This document shows positions 1 through 25,152 of a stretch of DNA of 64,000 nucleotides, in pieces (the first letter of the stretch is position 1; each line of letters opens with the position of its first letter). The notes below the pieces were generated by a model that had not been told where the DNA came from, did not search any database, and worked only from the letters and a program-made list of their open reading frames with translations. Made by a program: the position numbers and the translations under genes. This stretch comes from Bolinopsis microptera (lineage: Eukaryota; Ctenophora; Tentaculata; Lobata; Bolinopsidae): contig NC_087073.1 in the NCBI RefSeq assembly GCF_026151205.1, positions 9,376,411 through 9,440,410 of the forward strand, written 5' to 3'.

Positions 1-150
1 ATGTGATGCATTCGCAGAGCACAGATAAAAAAAACTGATTCAATGATTAAAATTATAGCTGTGAGTGTCAATAAATTACTGTGTCGTAAAAAAAGGAACG
101 ATGTACACGTGATCTGAGATACCAATATCTCAATATCAAAAGGATAGTGT

Positions 151-384
151 CTAGAAACATTCATAGTCCATGGTGGCAGGTATCAAGTTAAACGAAGTTA
201 CACTGACTGGCAATGTATACGATTGCCGTCTCCCTCTCTCACCCCTGACCGCTATCAGGGTGCTCCTGAGGATTGAGAATCTAATCCTGGTGCGCATGTA
301 ACACATAATAGCCGCATAGTCTTCTCCTCTCTTCTGGGATAGTTTACAAAATGTCGTGATTTTGTATTTATATAAGCAAGTCAC
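151..384 (-). pseudogene. Relic of a mobile-element protein C-terminus (copy 1)
   Basis: This 77-codon frame contains the block CYMRTRIRFSILRSTLIAVR followed by GERGRR. It resembles a conserved block that, as I recall, ends many multicopy reverse-transcriptase-like proteins in cnidarian and sponge genomes (Y-x-R-x-R-[LI]-x-F-x-[IL]-LR). A second copy lies at 644-865 in the same orientation. Both are far too short to function. The exact element class cannot be told from this piece. The parallel spacing of the shared residues is seen directly; the element assignment is inference from memory. Confidence 0.4.
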
Positions 385-643
385 TCATCCTAAAGCTTCG
401 CAAATTTAATTTGTTTTCGTACTTTGCGATATATTACACTGTCCAATATTCGATATAGTTCCAATGGTTATGGTTTTTAGCGAGGTTGCTGGTTGTCTCG
501 AAAGATTATTTATCATTTCAGTCTAAGGGAGTAAATGGTCATCCTAACTAAAAATTATTCAAACAATATACACATAATATAGCAATGACCCTATATAAAA
601 TCTTCCCTTTAAGAATTAAAAAAGTTTCCTTAACAATCAAAAA

Positions 644-865
644 TTACCCTTGGCCTTGTGGCTCCAAGTTAAGATCTAGACTGTTTTTATCAACAATGTT
701 TTTTCTCGCACCTCTGTCTCCACGGAGAGAAATCACTGTTGTTCTTAGGATTTCAAAGCGAAGGCGCTTTCTAATGTATCCTACAGCATCCGAGTACCTC
801 TGGCCAGTGTGGTACTCCATCTTACTGGCCAGCTTCTTAACCAGTCTTTCAGCTTCACCACCCAT
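644..865 (-). pseudogene. Relic of a mobile-element protein C-terminus (copy 2)
   Basis: This frame includes VGYIRKRLRFEILRTTVISL followed by RGDRGARK, matching the relic at 151-384 residue for residue across the Y-x-R-x-R-x-x-F-x-IL-R core. The upstream residues (EAERLVKKLASKMEYHTGQR) look like the helical region that normally precedes this block. No catalytic reverse transcriptase motif remains nearby, so this is a dead 3' fragment. Two copies in one orientation 0.5 kb apart suggest a tandem or repeated insertion. Confidence 0.42.
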
Positions 866-1340
866 TCCACCAGAAGACTAAAGGTGTGAAGCTTCCTTTC
901 TCCACTTCAAGAACCCTTGCGTTGTAACATCGCTTTTTCTCATTTTCATGGGAAATCCTAATTCCTAAATGCTGTCTTAACCAGTATGTCTTCACTTCAT
1001 ACCGTTCAGTAGTCTTGTAGGTTATGTTAAACTGATATCATAGCCTGTGTTATCATCAGCGTGGAAAGATGTAACAAATATAAGAATTACATCCTTTTCG
1101 ACGGTTTCCATTCAGTGATACAAGTAACCCGATGGTTCCTGGCGGGCAATGCTACAAATTGAAATCTCTAACAGCGATTTTTTAAAAAGGTCTTCATGGA
1201 CGTAACATTATCACGGTTCCTAGTAATCTATTTTTCATAGCTGTTTAAATCCATTTCGTGTACGCTGAGATTTTCTTGCCTCTAAACAACCTGATCCAAT
1301 GACTTACAATTTACTAGTGAGATTTTGATGGAGTTGGTAG

Positions 1341-4300
1341 ATGAGTAATGTGTCAGAGGAAAAAGAAGGGAACTTGCTTCGTAATGTCAAAGCATTCTAC
1401 ACTAAAGGAAGCTTCAAGTCTGAGTCCCAGGTATAGCATATTATAATACGAACTACATTTTTTGACTTTTTTTATCACCTCTTACAGTATTATAACGGTA
1501 GATCTAGATTGAAAGTAAGATTGGACAGCGATAGTCCTGAAAGTCTGAGTCCATAGAGATATAGAAAGAGAGAGAGAGGCTCCTGAAAGTTTGAAGGAGA
1601 GGAAGAAGACAAAGAGAACCTCTAATCCTTTTGCTTTGATTGTAATTTATGTCAACTGGAACTCACTGTGACAACTACAAACCACACCGGGTACGGTGTT
1701 CTATTCTTAAGTCTTAACCACAAATTGCTGGTGAGCATTTAATTGAATCATCTATACTAACTATTACTGCATTTCAGAAACGCGAGGTAGATTCTCCAGA
1801 AAATGCAGAGAAGACCCAGTCTCATGAGGTAAGCCTCAGTTTATGTTTAAAATTTTTAAATATGCACAACATACTGGATTTGTGGATTTGTGACAAACGA
1901 CATGAATTTTTTTGCTGATGGCAAAGGTATTATACCTAATGAGTCTCTAATGAGTCTCATTGTTGCTCGCTAGCGAATAGCTCCCGATGAGATTACTGAT
2001 TGGGTGACGAAATCACTGATTAAGTGCCAAGATCACGTATCTGCAATATCTTAAAAGGGTCATAACTCGGTTGAACAACCAACTTGAAATTTTGGGAAAG
2101 CACTTCAATTATCAAACCAAACAGGTCTAGAAACTTTGAAGTTCATAGCTGAAAGCGTTCTCACTTTATGGTGACAATAGCGAAAAAAAGGGATTGGCGT
2201 GCCACATCCACTGTAATTAATTAAATTTGACGAAATTTCAGGAAATCTAAGTTTGACCCATACGTATCTATAATCTCTGAAATTTCTGTGCAATTTTAAG
2301 AAGAATTACGTGAGTTATTAAAGGGTTGCGTGTGGGCAGTTACTTTTGGGCCACCCTGTAATCTGTATGTACTGTAGTTCGACACACACTAAACTTCGAG
2401 AAGCCTCTAAGTTCGACTGTGTTGACTGAATTTCACACCCGCAACCAATAAGGCCGTTAACTATTGATTGCATATGACACGATTGAGGTGCTTGAAGTTT
2501 GATTTCGGTCGGAGGAAGCTCACCGCAGAAAGCTTAACAAAACGAAAATTCATATATTTTCCAATTTCTGTCCCATTTTCAAATATGAAAATTTCTGAAC
2601 ACAAAAAAATTGACAGATTGGATGGACTTTTTGCCCGGAGACCAATTAATCTAGTTAATTGATGATGTTATGAAACCAAATTTAGCTACTGGAAGTCAAA
2701 ATCCATAAGAAAATTGAAAAATCATATTGTTGCATTCTCTGTCCCATTTTCAGTTTTTGAAGATGAAATTTCCAGGGCCGAAATTTTACAGTTTTGACTG
2801 AATATCTCGCCTGCAACCAATTAGTCAGTCAACTATAGATGGCATATGACATGATTGAGGTGCTAAAAGTTTGATTTCGATCGGAGGAAGACCGAAATTG
2901 TCCCACACATCCAGAAACACGCCATCTTGCCAGACATCCTGGAAGGAAATTTTTTTTGGGAGAAAAAACGGGAGGAAAAAGAGGACATTTTTGAGAAGTT
3001 ACTCCTGAATTTCGAAATATTTTTTTGGAATAAAGACAAATTAATTGTGGAAATTTTTGAAGAAAATGTTTCGATTGTATAAAAATCAAAGAGGAACATC
3101 CTGTCAGTTTTGGAACACAGTGAAATATACTCTATATAACCAAATTGCTTCCATGGCTTTTATGCCACAGAATTTAGAAAAAAACGCATCTGGGAGGAAA
3201 TATAAAACTTTCTGGATGTGGGGAAATTGTACAGTTTTTATTGATTTTCACACCTGCAACTAATTAGTCCGTTAACTATAATAGATGGCACAAACTTAAT
3301 TACGAAGATAGCGCAAAGAGATATATGCAACAACCTAAACAAATGTGTTCTCGAATTTGGGAGCCGAAGTTATTCCTCTTTAAGTTCCAAATTTTAGACG
3401 GGATCTGGAATCCGGTTTTGAGCGGGAACGGTTTAGATAAGTAGTGGTTCACCCCTAGCTGTTGAAGAGTACTCTGTATTGTATAAATGTAAATGTATTG
3501 TACAATATGATAATATTACTGAGTGGAGTTGGGTTAAAAACATATAAGAGATACGATGATTTAACTTGTGGAAGCTTTCAATAAACATGTGTTAATCGTC
3601 GTCAGCTGAATGTGATGTGGTGGACAATGCTTATATGTGATTGAGTGGTGTCAGGGATGGAGGGTGGGGGAGGTGTGGGTGGGAAAGTGAAAATTACAGT
3701 ACAATGTCAATAAAAATTTAGTCTTCTGTTGAGGTTGAGAAGGAAATGCCAGATGGTCTGGACTTTAAGGATTTGGCAATTTTAGGAAGAATGGGGTCCC
3801 AGAGGGAACTACATTTGGGTGCGCGGTCTGTTCTGTTCATAGCTGGTTGTCGTATTTGTATAGCTGCGTGTTCTGTGAGGTCAAGTTGGGAGCGTGAGGT
3901 GAGGGATTTGAGGACTTCGATGTTGTTCCAGGAGATGGTGTGGCCGGTGGTCAGGGCATGATGTGCAGGGGCTGATTTGATTCTGTCTGTGGATTCGTCG
4001 ATGGCGTTGTTGAGTCTGTAACATCGTTCGTGTTCTTTCATGCGGTGGACCAAGGGTCTGTAGGTCTGTCCGGCGTATTTGGAGGGGCACTGTGAGCAGG
4101 AAATTTCGTAGATGGTGTTGGGAGTGAGGTGAGTAGGGGGTGTGGTCTTCGTTTTGGTGAGGAGGTTGCGGAGGGAGGTAGCAGAGGAGTGGGTGACTTT
4201 GATGTCGTGTTGTCCGAGTATCTTGGAGATGGGTTTGGATAGGGAGGGATGGAAAGGAAGAGAAACACTAAGGGCATGTTCACGGGTCTGTCGGTTGAAT

Positions 4301-7300
4301 GAGGCTAGGGATTGGTGGCGAGAGGGGTTGGTGAATTTCCGTTGTACTTCGTCCATGATGGTGGTGATGCGGTGAGGAGGGAAGCCGTTCTGGAGGCAAA
4401 CGTGTCGTACTGTCTGGAGTTCGTCGTCAAGGTGTTGGGGTGAGCAGATGTTGTGGGCTCTTCTGGTCAGGGATCGGATGACTGCGTTCTTAGATGAGTT
4501 GGTGGTGCAGGAGGAGTACTTGGTGTAGAGGTTGGTGTGGGTGGGTTTTCTGTAGACTGATGTGGATTTGTCAGGGTGGATGAGAACGTCAAGGAAGGGT
4601 ATAGTTCCGTCTGTAGAGGGATGTTCTTGGGTAAAGTTGAGGTCTTCAGTAAGGGAGTTAAGGAATGTAAGGAAGGATTCTGCGTGGTTTCTGTCTCTGA
4701 AAGATCCAAGGCCGTCGTCAACGAAATGGGAGTAAGTGTTCGGAGGGTCAGGACATGAGGATAAAGCTAAGGTCTCGATTTCAGCAAGACGGATTTCAGC
4801 TAGTTCAACAATGAGGGGGGATCCCATTGTACCACCTTCGTCTTGGGAGTAGAAGGAGCCGTTGAATTCAAGGTATGAGTTGTCAAGGCAAAAGTTGATA
4901 AGGGAGCCTATGGTGGTGGTGGTGACATTGGAGGGAAGACGAGAGGGGTTCTGTTCAAAGGAGGAGATGACAGTTTTGAGGGCTAGGCGCATGTCACAGG
5001 AGGTGTACAAGGATTGGACGTCTAAGGAGGCGTGGTAGTGGAAGGAGGGATTGAGAGAGGAGTCGAAGCGATGTTTGAAGTCGGAAGAGTCTTTGAGGCG
5101 TAAGGGGTTCTGGGCTAGGGGTTTGAGGAAAGATGCGAGGACTTTGTGGAGGGCTTGGAGGGGGGTGTTGTAGAAGCTGACTACGGGACGGATAGGTGCG
5201 CCGGGTTTGTGTATCTTAGGTTGTCCGTAAAGTTGAGGCCATCTAGGATGTAGGTTGCGCATCTTGTGGTATAGGTCGGTCGTGATCTTCTTGTCGGTGT
5301 GTAGTTTCTTGAGGACTTTCTGTAGTTTATGATAATATTGTTTCATCGATTTCTGACATTGGAATGATTATTGAATATTCATACCATGTTATCTAAATGG
5401 GTCACGCGTGGTTGCCCCAAATATTCTGTCGGTACCAGATTCAATGTTATTCCTCACGGATACGGCCGGCGCGAAAATGATTTATTGTACAGAAAATATT
5501 TTTCTTCGCCAAATGCTTGTTTTGCCGGGTATATGTAGGTACGTGCGCGCAACCATGTGATTTTCATGGTAGGTTTCCCTGGCATACATAACCCATGATA
5601 CTAATTTAAGCCACGATACACCCAATTGACTATTGAGTGCAAATACCATACCTTGCACGACAAACTGCATGTTTCAATCTCTGATGTAGTACCATTTCAG
5701 GTTGTTTCTCCGGATCGGGGGAAACGACGTCGAGTCAAAAGCAAGAGATATTCCGGGTTCCAGATAGAGTCCCTGAAGCGAAATGAGCTGCAAAATGACA
5801 AACGGTCTTTGAAGAACTCCCCTCTCAAATATTCTTCAGGAAACACTGTTAAAGCTTGTCCTAAAAGCAGAAAACAGCAAAAAGTCTGCCAAAGCCTTGA
5901 ACTAGTGGAACCCAAAATATTCAATAAGAGGCAGCAACGAATCTTGACGGTCCCTCTTGATCGCATGTTAGAGTATCCAGATTTTGAAACTGCGTCCACA
6001 ACTTTGGGTGCCCAGAAAACTGCGAAGACAGAGAAAGCGCCCAAAAATTGTTCCTTGCCTGGAAGTCTCATCACTAGGATATCACCTGCAGTTTGTAAAG
6101 ACTTAAAAGGGCCGTCTGTGCCCTTATCAAATTCCAAGGACAAGAAAATTCCAAAGAATCCGACCAAGATGAAACGAAAACACGCATTATGTGGTATCTT
6201 CGATGACATATGGGGTACGAAAACTAGCGAAGCAGCTGAAAAACCTCAAATCAACGGATTTAAACAAATGTTGAATGATGCATTCAACAAAGCGCCCCAA
6301 GTTTTAACTGACCATTCGTCTTTTCATACCACAAACGAGAATCAAACCGAGACCCTCAAAAAAGAGGATTACTCATTTTATGGTGAATCTTCTGAACCAA
6401 CTCAAGCTAATTTGGTTCCCGTTGAAACCAAGCTCTTAGATTGCCCCTTTCCGGAGGTCATGAACTCATCTTATGAAGTGCCTTTTCCCGAAGACCTAGT
6501 CATGAACTCTGATATACAACCATCTCATGAAATCCCTTTTCCGGAAGTCATGAACTCTGACATACACCCATCTTATGAAGTGCCTTTTCCGGAAGTCATG
6601 AACTCTAGCTCTGATATACACCCATCTTATGAAGTGCCTTTTCCGGAAGTCATGAACTCTAGCTCTGATATACACCCATCTTATGAAGTGCCTTTTCCGG
6701 AAGTCATGAACTCTAGCTCTGATATACAATCATCTTACGAAGTGCCTTTTCCGGAAGTCATGAACTCTAGCTCTGATATACACCCATCTCATGAAGTGGA
6801 GATAAAGACTGAAAGTTCGTGTCCGTTTGACTTTGTGGACGATGACCGTCCTGCCTCTTGGCTCCACTCTGTTCAATCAAGGTGTGCTGCTCAATCTAAA
6901 CTAGTGTCACTTCAACTCTTTATCAAGAAAACCTTTATACCGGTTACCGCGCTGACGGAGCACAGGAAGAAGCGGAAACAGCGGTGCAGAAAACGGAAAG
7001 CCCCGTGTCACGTGACAGATGCTGACGACGAGGACTCAGATGGGCCGTCCTCCTCAATACCCAGACCCTGTACTGTCCTATCCGGACCTCTGAAACTGAT
7101 GACGTTGGAAGATCTGTGGATTCAGAAAGAGTTTTATCTGCGGTATTTGTGTAATTATTATCATGTCAGCAGTGAGGGATGTAAGGGTTGGCTGATCAGC
7201 AGACTGCATCAGTTTATCTTGCAAAGTGTGGGGAGCAGTTTCTTGTCCAAACACAAAACTTTTAAATTATTTCGAACCCCCCAACAACGTCCAAACCGAA

Positions 7301-7356
7301 ATATTTCCTGGGTAAAACTTACTGTAGAGCGCAAAACCAAACTTTTAGATGAATAG
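1341..7356 (+). CDS. Hypothetical basic nuclear-type protein with tandem repeats and SAP-like C-terminus (3 exons)
   Basis: The model is join(1341..1430, 1778..1828, 5701..7356), with all junctions in phase 0, giving about 598 residues. Donors are GTATAG and GTAAGC; acceptors are TTTCAG and TTTCAG. I do not recognise the family. The N-terminal half is Lys/Arg-rich (for example GKRRRVKSKR just after exon 3 begins). The middle carries an acidic tandem repeat of the unit EVPFPEVMNSSSDIHPS, and residues near the C-terminus include a second basic cluster (RKKRKQRCRKRK). The final 80 residues have a leucine-patterned helix-turn-helix resembling a SAP motif (YLRYLCNYYHV, then GCKGWLISRL). A DNA- or chromatin-associated role is inference. 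Intron 2 is 3.9 kb, contains an antisense Penelope-like element, and explains why the coding exons are far apart. An earlier in-frame 5' exon cannot be excluded. Confidence 0.75.
2322..2359. mobile_element. Solo terminus of a mariner-like inverted-repeat element
   Basis: The stretch ends TACTTTTGGGCCACCCTG followed by TA. Read on the other strand this is CAGGGTGGCCCAAAAGTAAC, closely related to the terminal repeat of the complete element at 53412-54161. No matching left end is visible within the preceding kilobase, so this looks like one surviving end of a degraded copy inside intron 2 of the gene at 1341. Confidence 0.5.
2440..3300. repeat. Diverged tandem repeat, three partial copies, in intron 2
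   Basis: The phrase CAACCAATAAGGCCGTTAAC near 2450, CAACCAATTAGTCAGTCAAC near 2815 and CAACTAATTAGTCCGTTAAC near 3257 mark three diverged copies spaced about 365 and 440 bases apart. The first two are followed by CATATGACA[CT]GATTGAGGTG and then TTTGATTTCG[GA]TCGGAGGAAG. Copies also share a GTCCCATTTTCA block. No coding capacity is evident; the open frames here are chance products of the repeat. Confidence 0.65.
3718..5346 (-). mobile_element. Penelope-like retroelement: reverse transcriptase with GIY-YIG endonuclease, 5' truncated
   Basis: A single open frame of 542 residues encodes a Penelope-like polyprotein. In order: YGQPKIHKPGAPIRPVVSF near residue 40; palm motif A LDVQSLYTS near 110; GGTMGSPL near 172; catalytic motif C FVDDGLGSF near 208; then a C-terminal GIY-YIG-type domain starting IYEISCSQCPSKYAGQT around residue 428 with RPLVHRMKEH after it. 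An in-frame stop lies eight codons upstream of the ATG, and the roughly 200 N-terminal residues usual in the family are missing, so this is a 5'-truncated insertion even though the rest is intact. GIY-YIG plus RT is diagnostic of Penelope-like elements. It lies antisense in intron 2 of the gene at 1341. Base composition is GC-richer than its surroundings, consistent with a recent arrival. Confidence 0.93.
6430..6810 (+). repeat. In-frame coding minisatellite, 54 bp main unit
   Basis: Within exon 3 of the gene at 1341 the protein segment SYEVPFPEVMNSSSDIHP is repeated. There are about seven versions, of which the last four are nearly identical at the DNA level and the first ones are shorter or altered (one reads EVPFPEDLVMNSDI). 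All length changes are multiples of three, so the frame is kept. The antisense frame over the same bases is also open and repetitive, but this follows from the repeat. Confidence 0.9.
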
Positions 7357-7535
7357 TTTTTTACTTTTCTAGTAATTAATTAAATAATGTCCTTCTCAGC
7401 TTTTAAAATTGATAGTCATAGGTTTTTAAAATTCTCAGATTGAGGTTTTTGATTTATTTTCTTAAATGTAGTTCAATAGTCTCTTAGTGTGTAATTTGAT
7501 AAAATCAAAAATTTTCCCAGTAAAGCACAGTCGAT

Positions 7536-7541
7536 AATAAA
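7536..7541 (+). terminator. Possible polyadenylation signal AATAAA
   Basis: AATAAA occurs 180 bases after the stop codon of the gene ending at 7356, in an AT-rich stretch. This is a plausible 3' end signal; such hexamers are frequent by chance in this composition. Confidence 0.3.
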
Positions 7542-8029
7542 TAGCGCAATGTTTCATTTTCCATCGCAACTTAAACTCTAATAACTGTGGATCGGAATCC
7601 ATTTCATTTAATCATTCGACATTTTATATCAAGACGAGTATTCTTGTGCTACTGTCTAATTGAGTTTGATAGTCAATAGTTAGTTTTTTTACTGTAACTG
7701 TCAAGTGTCAATTTAGTGTTATTTCAGAACCAACCCGAAAATGAGTATATTTTCTTTCTCCATATGCTATATAATAATAATAATATGCCATATAATAATA
7801 TGCCATAGCTTTTCTGTCATTCGGTTCGCCCAAATAACTTAAAATGATCGTATATTTTAGTTTTTAAAGTCTACTGTCAGTGCACTGAGCAGCGAGTATA
7901 GTATAACTACAATGTGAATCAAGTGTCCCCACGAATCACTACTATATATAATACGCGCGCACTCAACCCTGATCCAAAAACGTTTCATCAATATTTATGA
8001 AAGTGGTTAAAGCCGTAGTACATACATAT

Positions 8030-8195
8030 TTGTTTGTTTATAGAACCCGTCCCCAATCTCGTATTGGAAAATGACTAAACTCAGGTCTGAGTGTGAATAC
8101 GGGTGGTACCTGCAAGAGTGTTCATTAAGCATTTAGAGTTCTGTAAAACTGCAGTTACAATTGTGCTAGAGTATTTTTAGTATATACGATTGGTA
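8030..8195 (-). repeat. Dispersed retroposon-like family A, copy 1
   Basis: This is similar along its length to 48395-48575 in opposite orientation, and to 25068-25152. Shared blocks include ACCCGTCCCCAATCTCGTAT, GTGTGAATACGGGTGGTACC and CATTTAGAGTTCTGTAAAAC. The end next to the CCCGTCCCC block carries a (TTTG)n stretch, the complement of an (ACAA)n tail, so read on the minus strand the element ends in a short-repeat tail like a SINE or a truncated LINE. No coding sequence is visible. Confidence 0.65.
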
Positions 8196-8281
8196 TCAGA
8201 TATATATCCCTACATACTTCCAAAATTTATAAAGCCGTAGTACATACATATCACATTACACCGGAGCCTACACAGTGCAAT

Positions 8282-8340
8282 CTCCTCCAGTCGATCTGCG
8301 CCGCGTATGTTTATATAAGCGCGCGGCGCAGACTGGAGGA
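8282..8340. repeat. GC-rich hairpin (inverted repeat)
   Basis: CTCCTCCAGTC-gat-TGCGCCGCG pairs with CGCGGCGCAGACTGGAG across a loop of about 16 bases rich in A and T. The arms are complementary apart from a three-base bulge. A stem this GC-rich is conspicuous in an AT-rich neighbourhood. It may be a fold-back repeat; no function is shown. Confidence 0.7.
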
Positions 8341-9176
8341 AACCACACTCTGCAAGTTCGATCCAGTGCAATGCTACATGTACGTACTACGGCTTCATCT
8401 CCAACTTTCTGCACAATGTACTGGAATGTTTTGAAGGAAAAGAAAGAACAAAAAAAGTGATATATATAAATAAAATCAGCGTTTAATGTTAGCCTTAGGA
8501 GGGTAACTTTAATTCCCTGGTTTCTAAAATCAGCTTTTTAAAAAAAATAATAAAGTATGTAACGTCGATACCAAACCGATTATTTAATTGAGCGATAATA
8601 ACTGAGTAGTTGATTCCTGGGTTGCGGAGTCATTCAGATGTTCCAGTTTTCGAATGTGGTTCTTGTTCAGTTCTTGACCAGAAGTGTTTAATGAAGTAAG
8701 TCAGACAAGCAAACTCTTCCTTAAATGCTATAAGTCGTCTCAATCCCAGAAATTATGATCATGATGACCCAGTGTAAAAGTGCAGAAATCGGCCGAAAAT
8801 AACAAAGACTAAAAACAGCTAAAAAGTGACAGGATTCAAACACAAGGAAAATTATTAGCTTAGAGCGTAATAAGGAATATCTCCAAACGGAGTTTTTTTT
8901 TTCTGAGAGGGTGAGAGGTTCTTTAATTAGAGCTAATGATTAAATGAGACCCACTAAAGGTACTAAATTAACCGGACTGCTAGCAAGGAATCGAGAGTGG
9001 GAATAAAAATAAAAGCGGAATAAATTTTAAGATAATCAAATACAAAAGCCTTTACGGGTGATACTCGTAAAATATTTGTTCCAAATATTACCGTCGACGA
9101 GTCCAACTCGGCGCGCGTCCTGGTAGGATATAAACCTGCAAGAAAGTGGGTGATATGTTTATAGTTTCACCTAATA

Positions 9177-9233
9177 TAACCGACCACGTGCTTTCGCGCC
9201 ACTGCAAGCACAAGGGCTCTGGATGGAGCAAAT
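9177..9233 (-). repeat. Fragment of GC-rich dispersed repeat, inverted
   Basis: Read on the minus strand this contains GCTCCATCCAGAGCCCTTGT, GCTTGCAGTGGCGCGAAAGC and then ACGTGGTC, matching the repeated units at 56442-56577 and 56897-57006. The internal segment between the two GC-rich blocks is deleted here. Confidence 0.65.
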
Positions 9234-10259
9234 GTTTAGTATCTACTAGACCTTTTCTAATTAAATCCTCTGATGAACTTGGCGCAAAATCGGTCCGTAG
9301 CCAGGATTACCTGCCAGAATATAACAGGTGGAGCCTCTGGAAGATTGGACTTTGGAGCATTTGTCACATTATAATTATATCCGTGATCTGGCATCCTGAG
9401 CACATGGCACAGAAATAGCCCTTGAGACATAATGTATGCTTTTTGGGTCATTTTCTCAGGGGCATGCAGGCAAGGCTATCATCAGAGGAGGCTTTGTCTG
9501 CCATGCCTCATTGCTGGCTATTTTATATACCATATACTGTACTACGTGACTGTCCAGAATTATTAAATATGCGACTTTTCATGATACTACCAGTCCCACC
9601 GTGCGACACAATTATTACACAAGAGAAACGTCATCTTAGGACGAGGAGGATTAAGACTCCTCGGGCCTACATAAAACCAGTTAAGTTCCTTCTGTTACTT
9701 AATGTAACGTCCTAAATCATCAATAAATATATTTGGTATTTAATTTTAGTTTTTTCGTACACTTAGATAACATAGTTTGCCTTTGAACTGGCTGAATTTA
9801 ATTGTGAACACTAGCTCGGTTTCAACAATGGAACGGAATTACTATCGATAATACTAATCTCAAATTTGTGCGCTGTGCGCGCTAAGCCTTACTTACAGTG
9901 AGTATCGTTTGCTATTATATCTACAATGTATGCAATATTGACCACAGTACATTGAATTTTGCCCAATTAGAATTGTTCTGCGTGTAGTAGCTAGAGTTGA
10001 ACTAAACATAATCAATGTGCGCCTTTGATCATATCGAAGAGTCTTTGTTCCTACAGTGCTGTGCACAGGGAATGTTTGCTTTGGTGGTGTTAAGCAACAG
10101 GGCTTTCAATAGATTTAGTAGCTCCGTGCCGTCCGTTTTTATGGTCAGTAGACCTTTCCGCATGGTACTCTATCGTGAAGCTAAGTTTTTCAGCAGCGGC
10201 ATTCGCCAAAACTTGATTAGCGGTTAAGTATTTTTCTGTGTAATTCGTTGAAACGAACC

Positions 10260-10265
10260 TTTATT
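10260..10265 (-). terminator. Possible AHCY polyadenylation signal
   Basis: AATAAA on the minus strand, about 190 bases past the AHCY stop codon. Plausible position for the 3' end; unproven. Confidence 0.35.
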
Positions 10266-10457
10266 CCACCATTCATAATGGACAAGTAAAACACTCTTAT
10301 CTGCTCAAAATATCATTATAAATATAAAAGCTTAAAATGATCGATTAAAAATGGCAATTCGACACCATAAAAATAAAGAGGTCCCTTAATTCTCTCTACG
10401 CTAAAATAATCTATAATCATGCAATCTCTGACCATCAATGACTCAAACTAAAAGTTC

Positions 10458-24777
<14,320 letters not shown>

Positions 24778-24852
24778 GGTTAAGCAGATAAACAAAGTTC
24801 AAAGTTCGGAGTAAAAGTAGTCAGAGATGCTAAGCTGTAGATGCTGAACTAG

Positions 24853-24861
24853 CCTTAAATA
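24853..24861 (-). promoter_or_regulatory. Candidate AHCY TATA-like box
   Basis: TATTTAAGG on the minus strand lies about 75 bases upstream of the AHCY start codon, a sensible distance for a short 5' leader. There is no experimental support, and AT-rich flanks produce such matches by chance. Confidence 0.25.
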
Positions 24862-25067
24862 GTACCGCATGGACTCATCGCACATTGAACTGATCGAATA
24901 TTATCCAACGCGAAACAATTTTTTTGAAACAGGTACAAAAGTTCAATATCCAGTTAGCGTATGCGCGGCACTGACAAACTATGCTTATAAAATTATATAC
25001 ATAATACCAGTAAAACAGGTATTTTACCTTACTGTACTGACAGGCTGAGCGCCATCCAGGAAAACAG

Positions 25068-25152
25068 GTACCACTTGTATTCACACTCAGTATTGAGTTG
25101 GGTCATTTTACAATACGAGATTGGGGACCGGTTTTATAAACAAACAAAGGAA
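25068..25152 (+). repeat. Dispersed retroposon-like family A, partial copy
   Basis: ACTTGTATTCACACTC, then AATACGAGATTGGGGACCGG and a TTTTATAAACAAACAAAGG tail match the terminal part of the copy at 48395-48575, which ends GATACGAGATTGGGGACGGG and a longer ACAAAC tail. This is a 5'-truncated copy. Confidence 0.6.

Larger units (their letters stand above)
1..1340. other. Intergenic start of window with transposon relics
   Basis: No host gene is visible before the start codon at 1341. The stretch is AT-rich and holds two related decayed coding relics of a mobile element on the minus strand, listed separately. Nothing else stands out. The promoter of the gene starting at 1341 should lie in the last few hundred bases, but I see no convincing TATA box. 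Confidence 0.6.
7357..10457. other. Convergent intergenic region without a gene
   Basis: This lies between the 3' end of the + strand gene at 1341 and the 3' end of AHCY. Open frames are short and lack splice-linked partners. It holds a dispersed-repeat copy near 8030-8195, a GC-rich hairpin at 8282-8340, and a fragment of the GC-rich repeat family at 9177-9233. The phrase AAAGCCGTAGTACATACATA occurs twice, near 8010 and near 8231. Confidence 0.6.

Noticed and set aside
6496-6729. Minus-strand repetitive frame with RVHDFRKRHFIRW units
   Set aside because: It is the shadow of the coding minisatellite in the plus-strand gene, whose frame continues on both sides.
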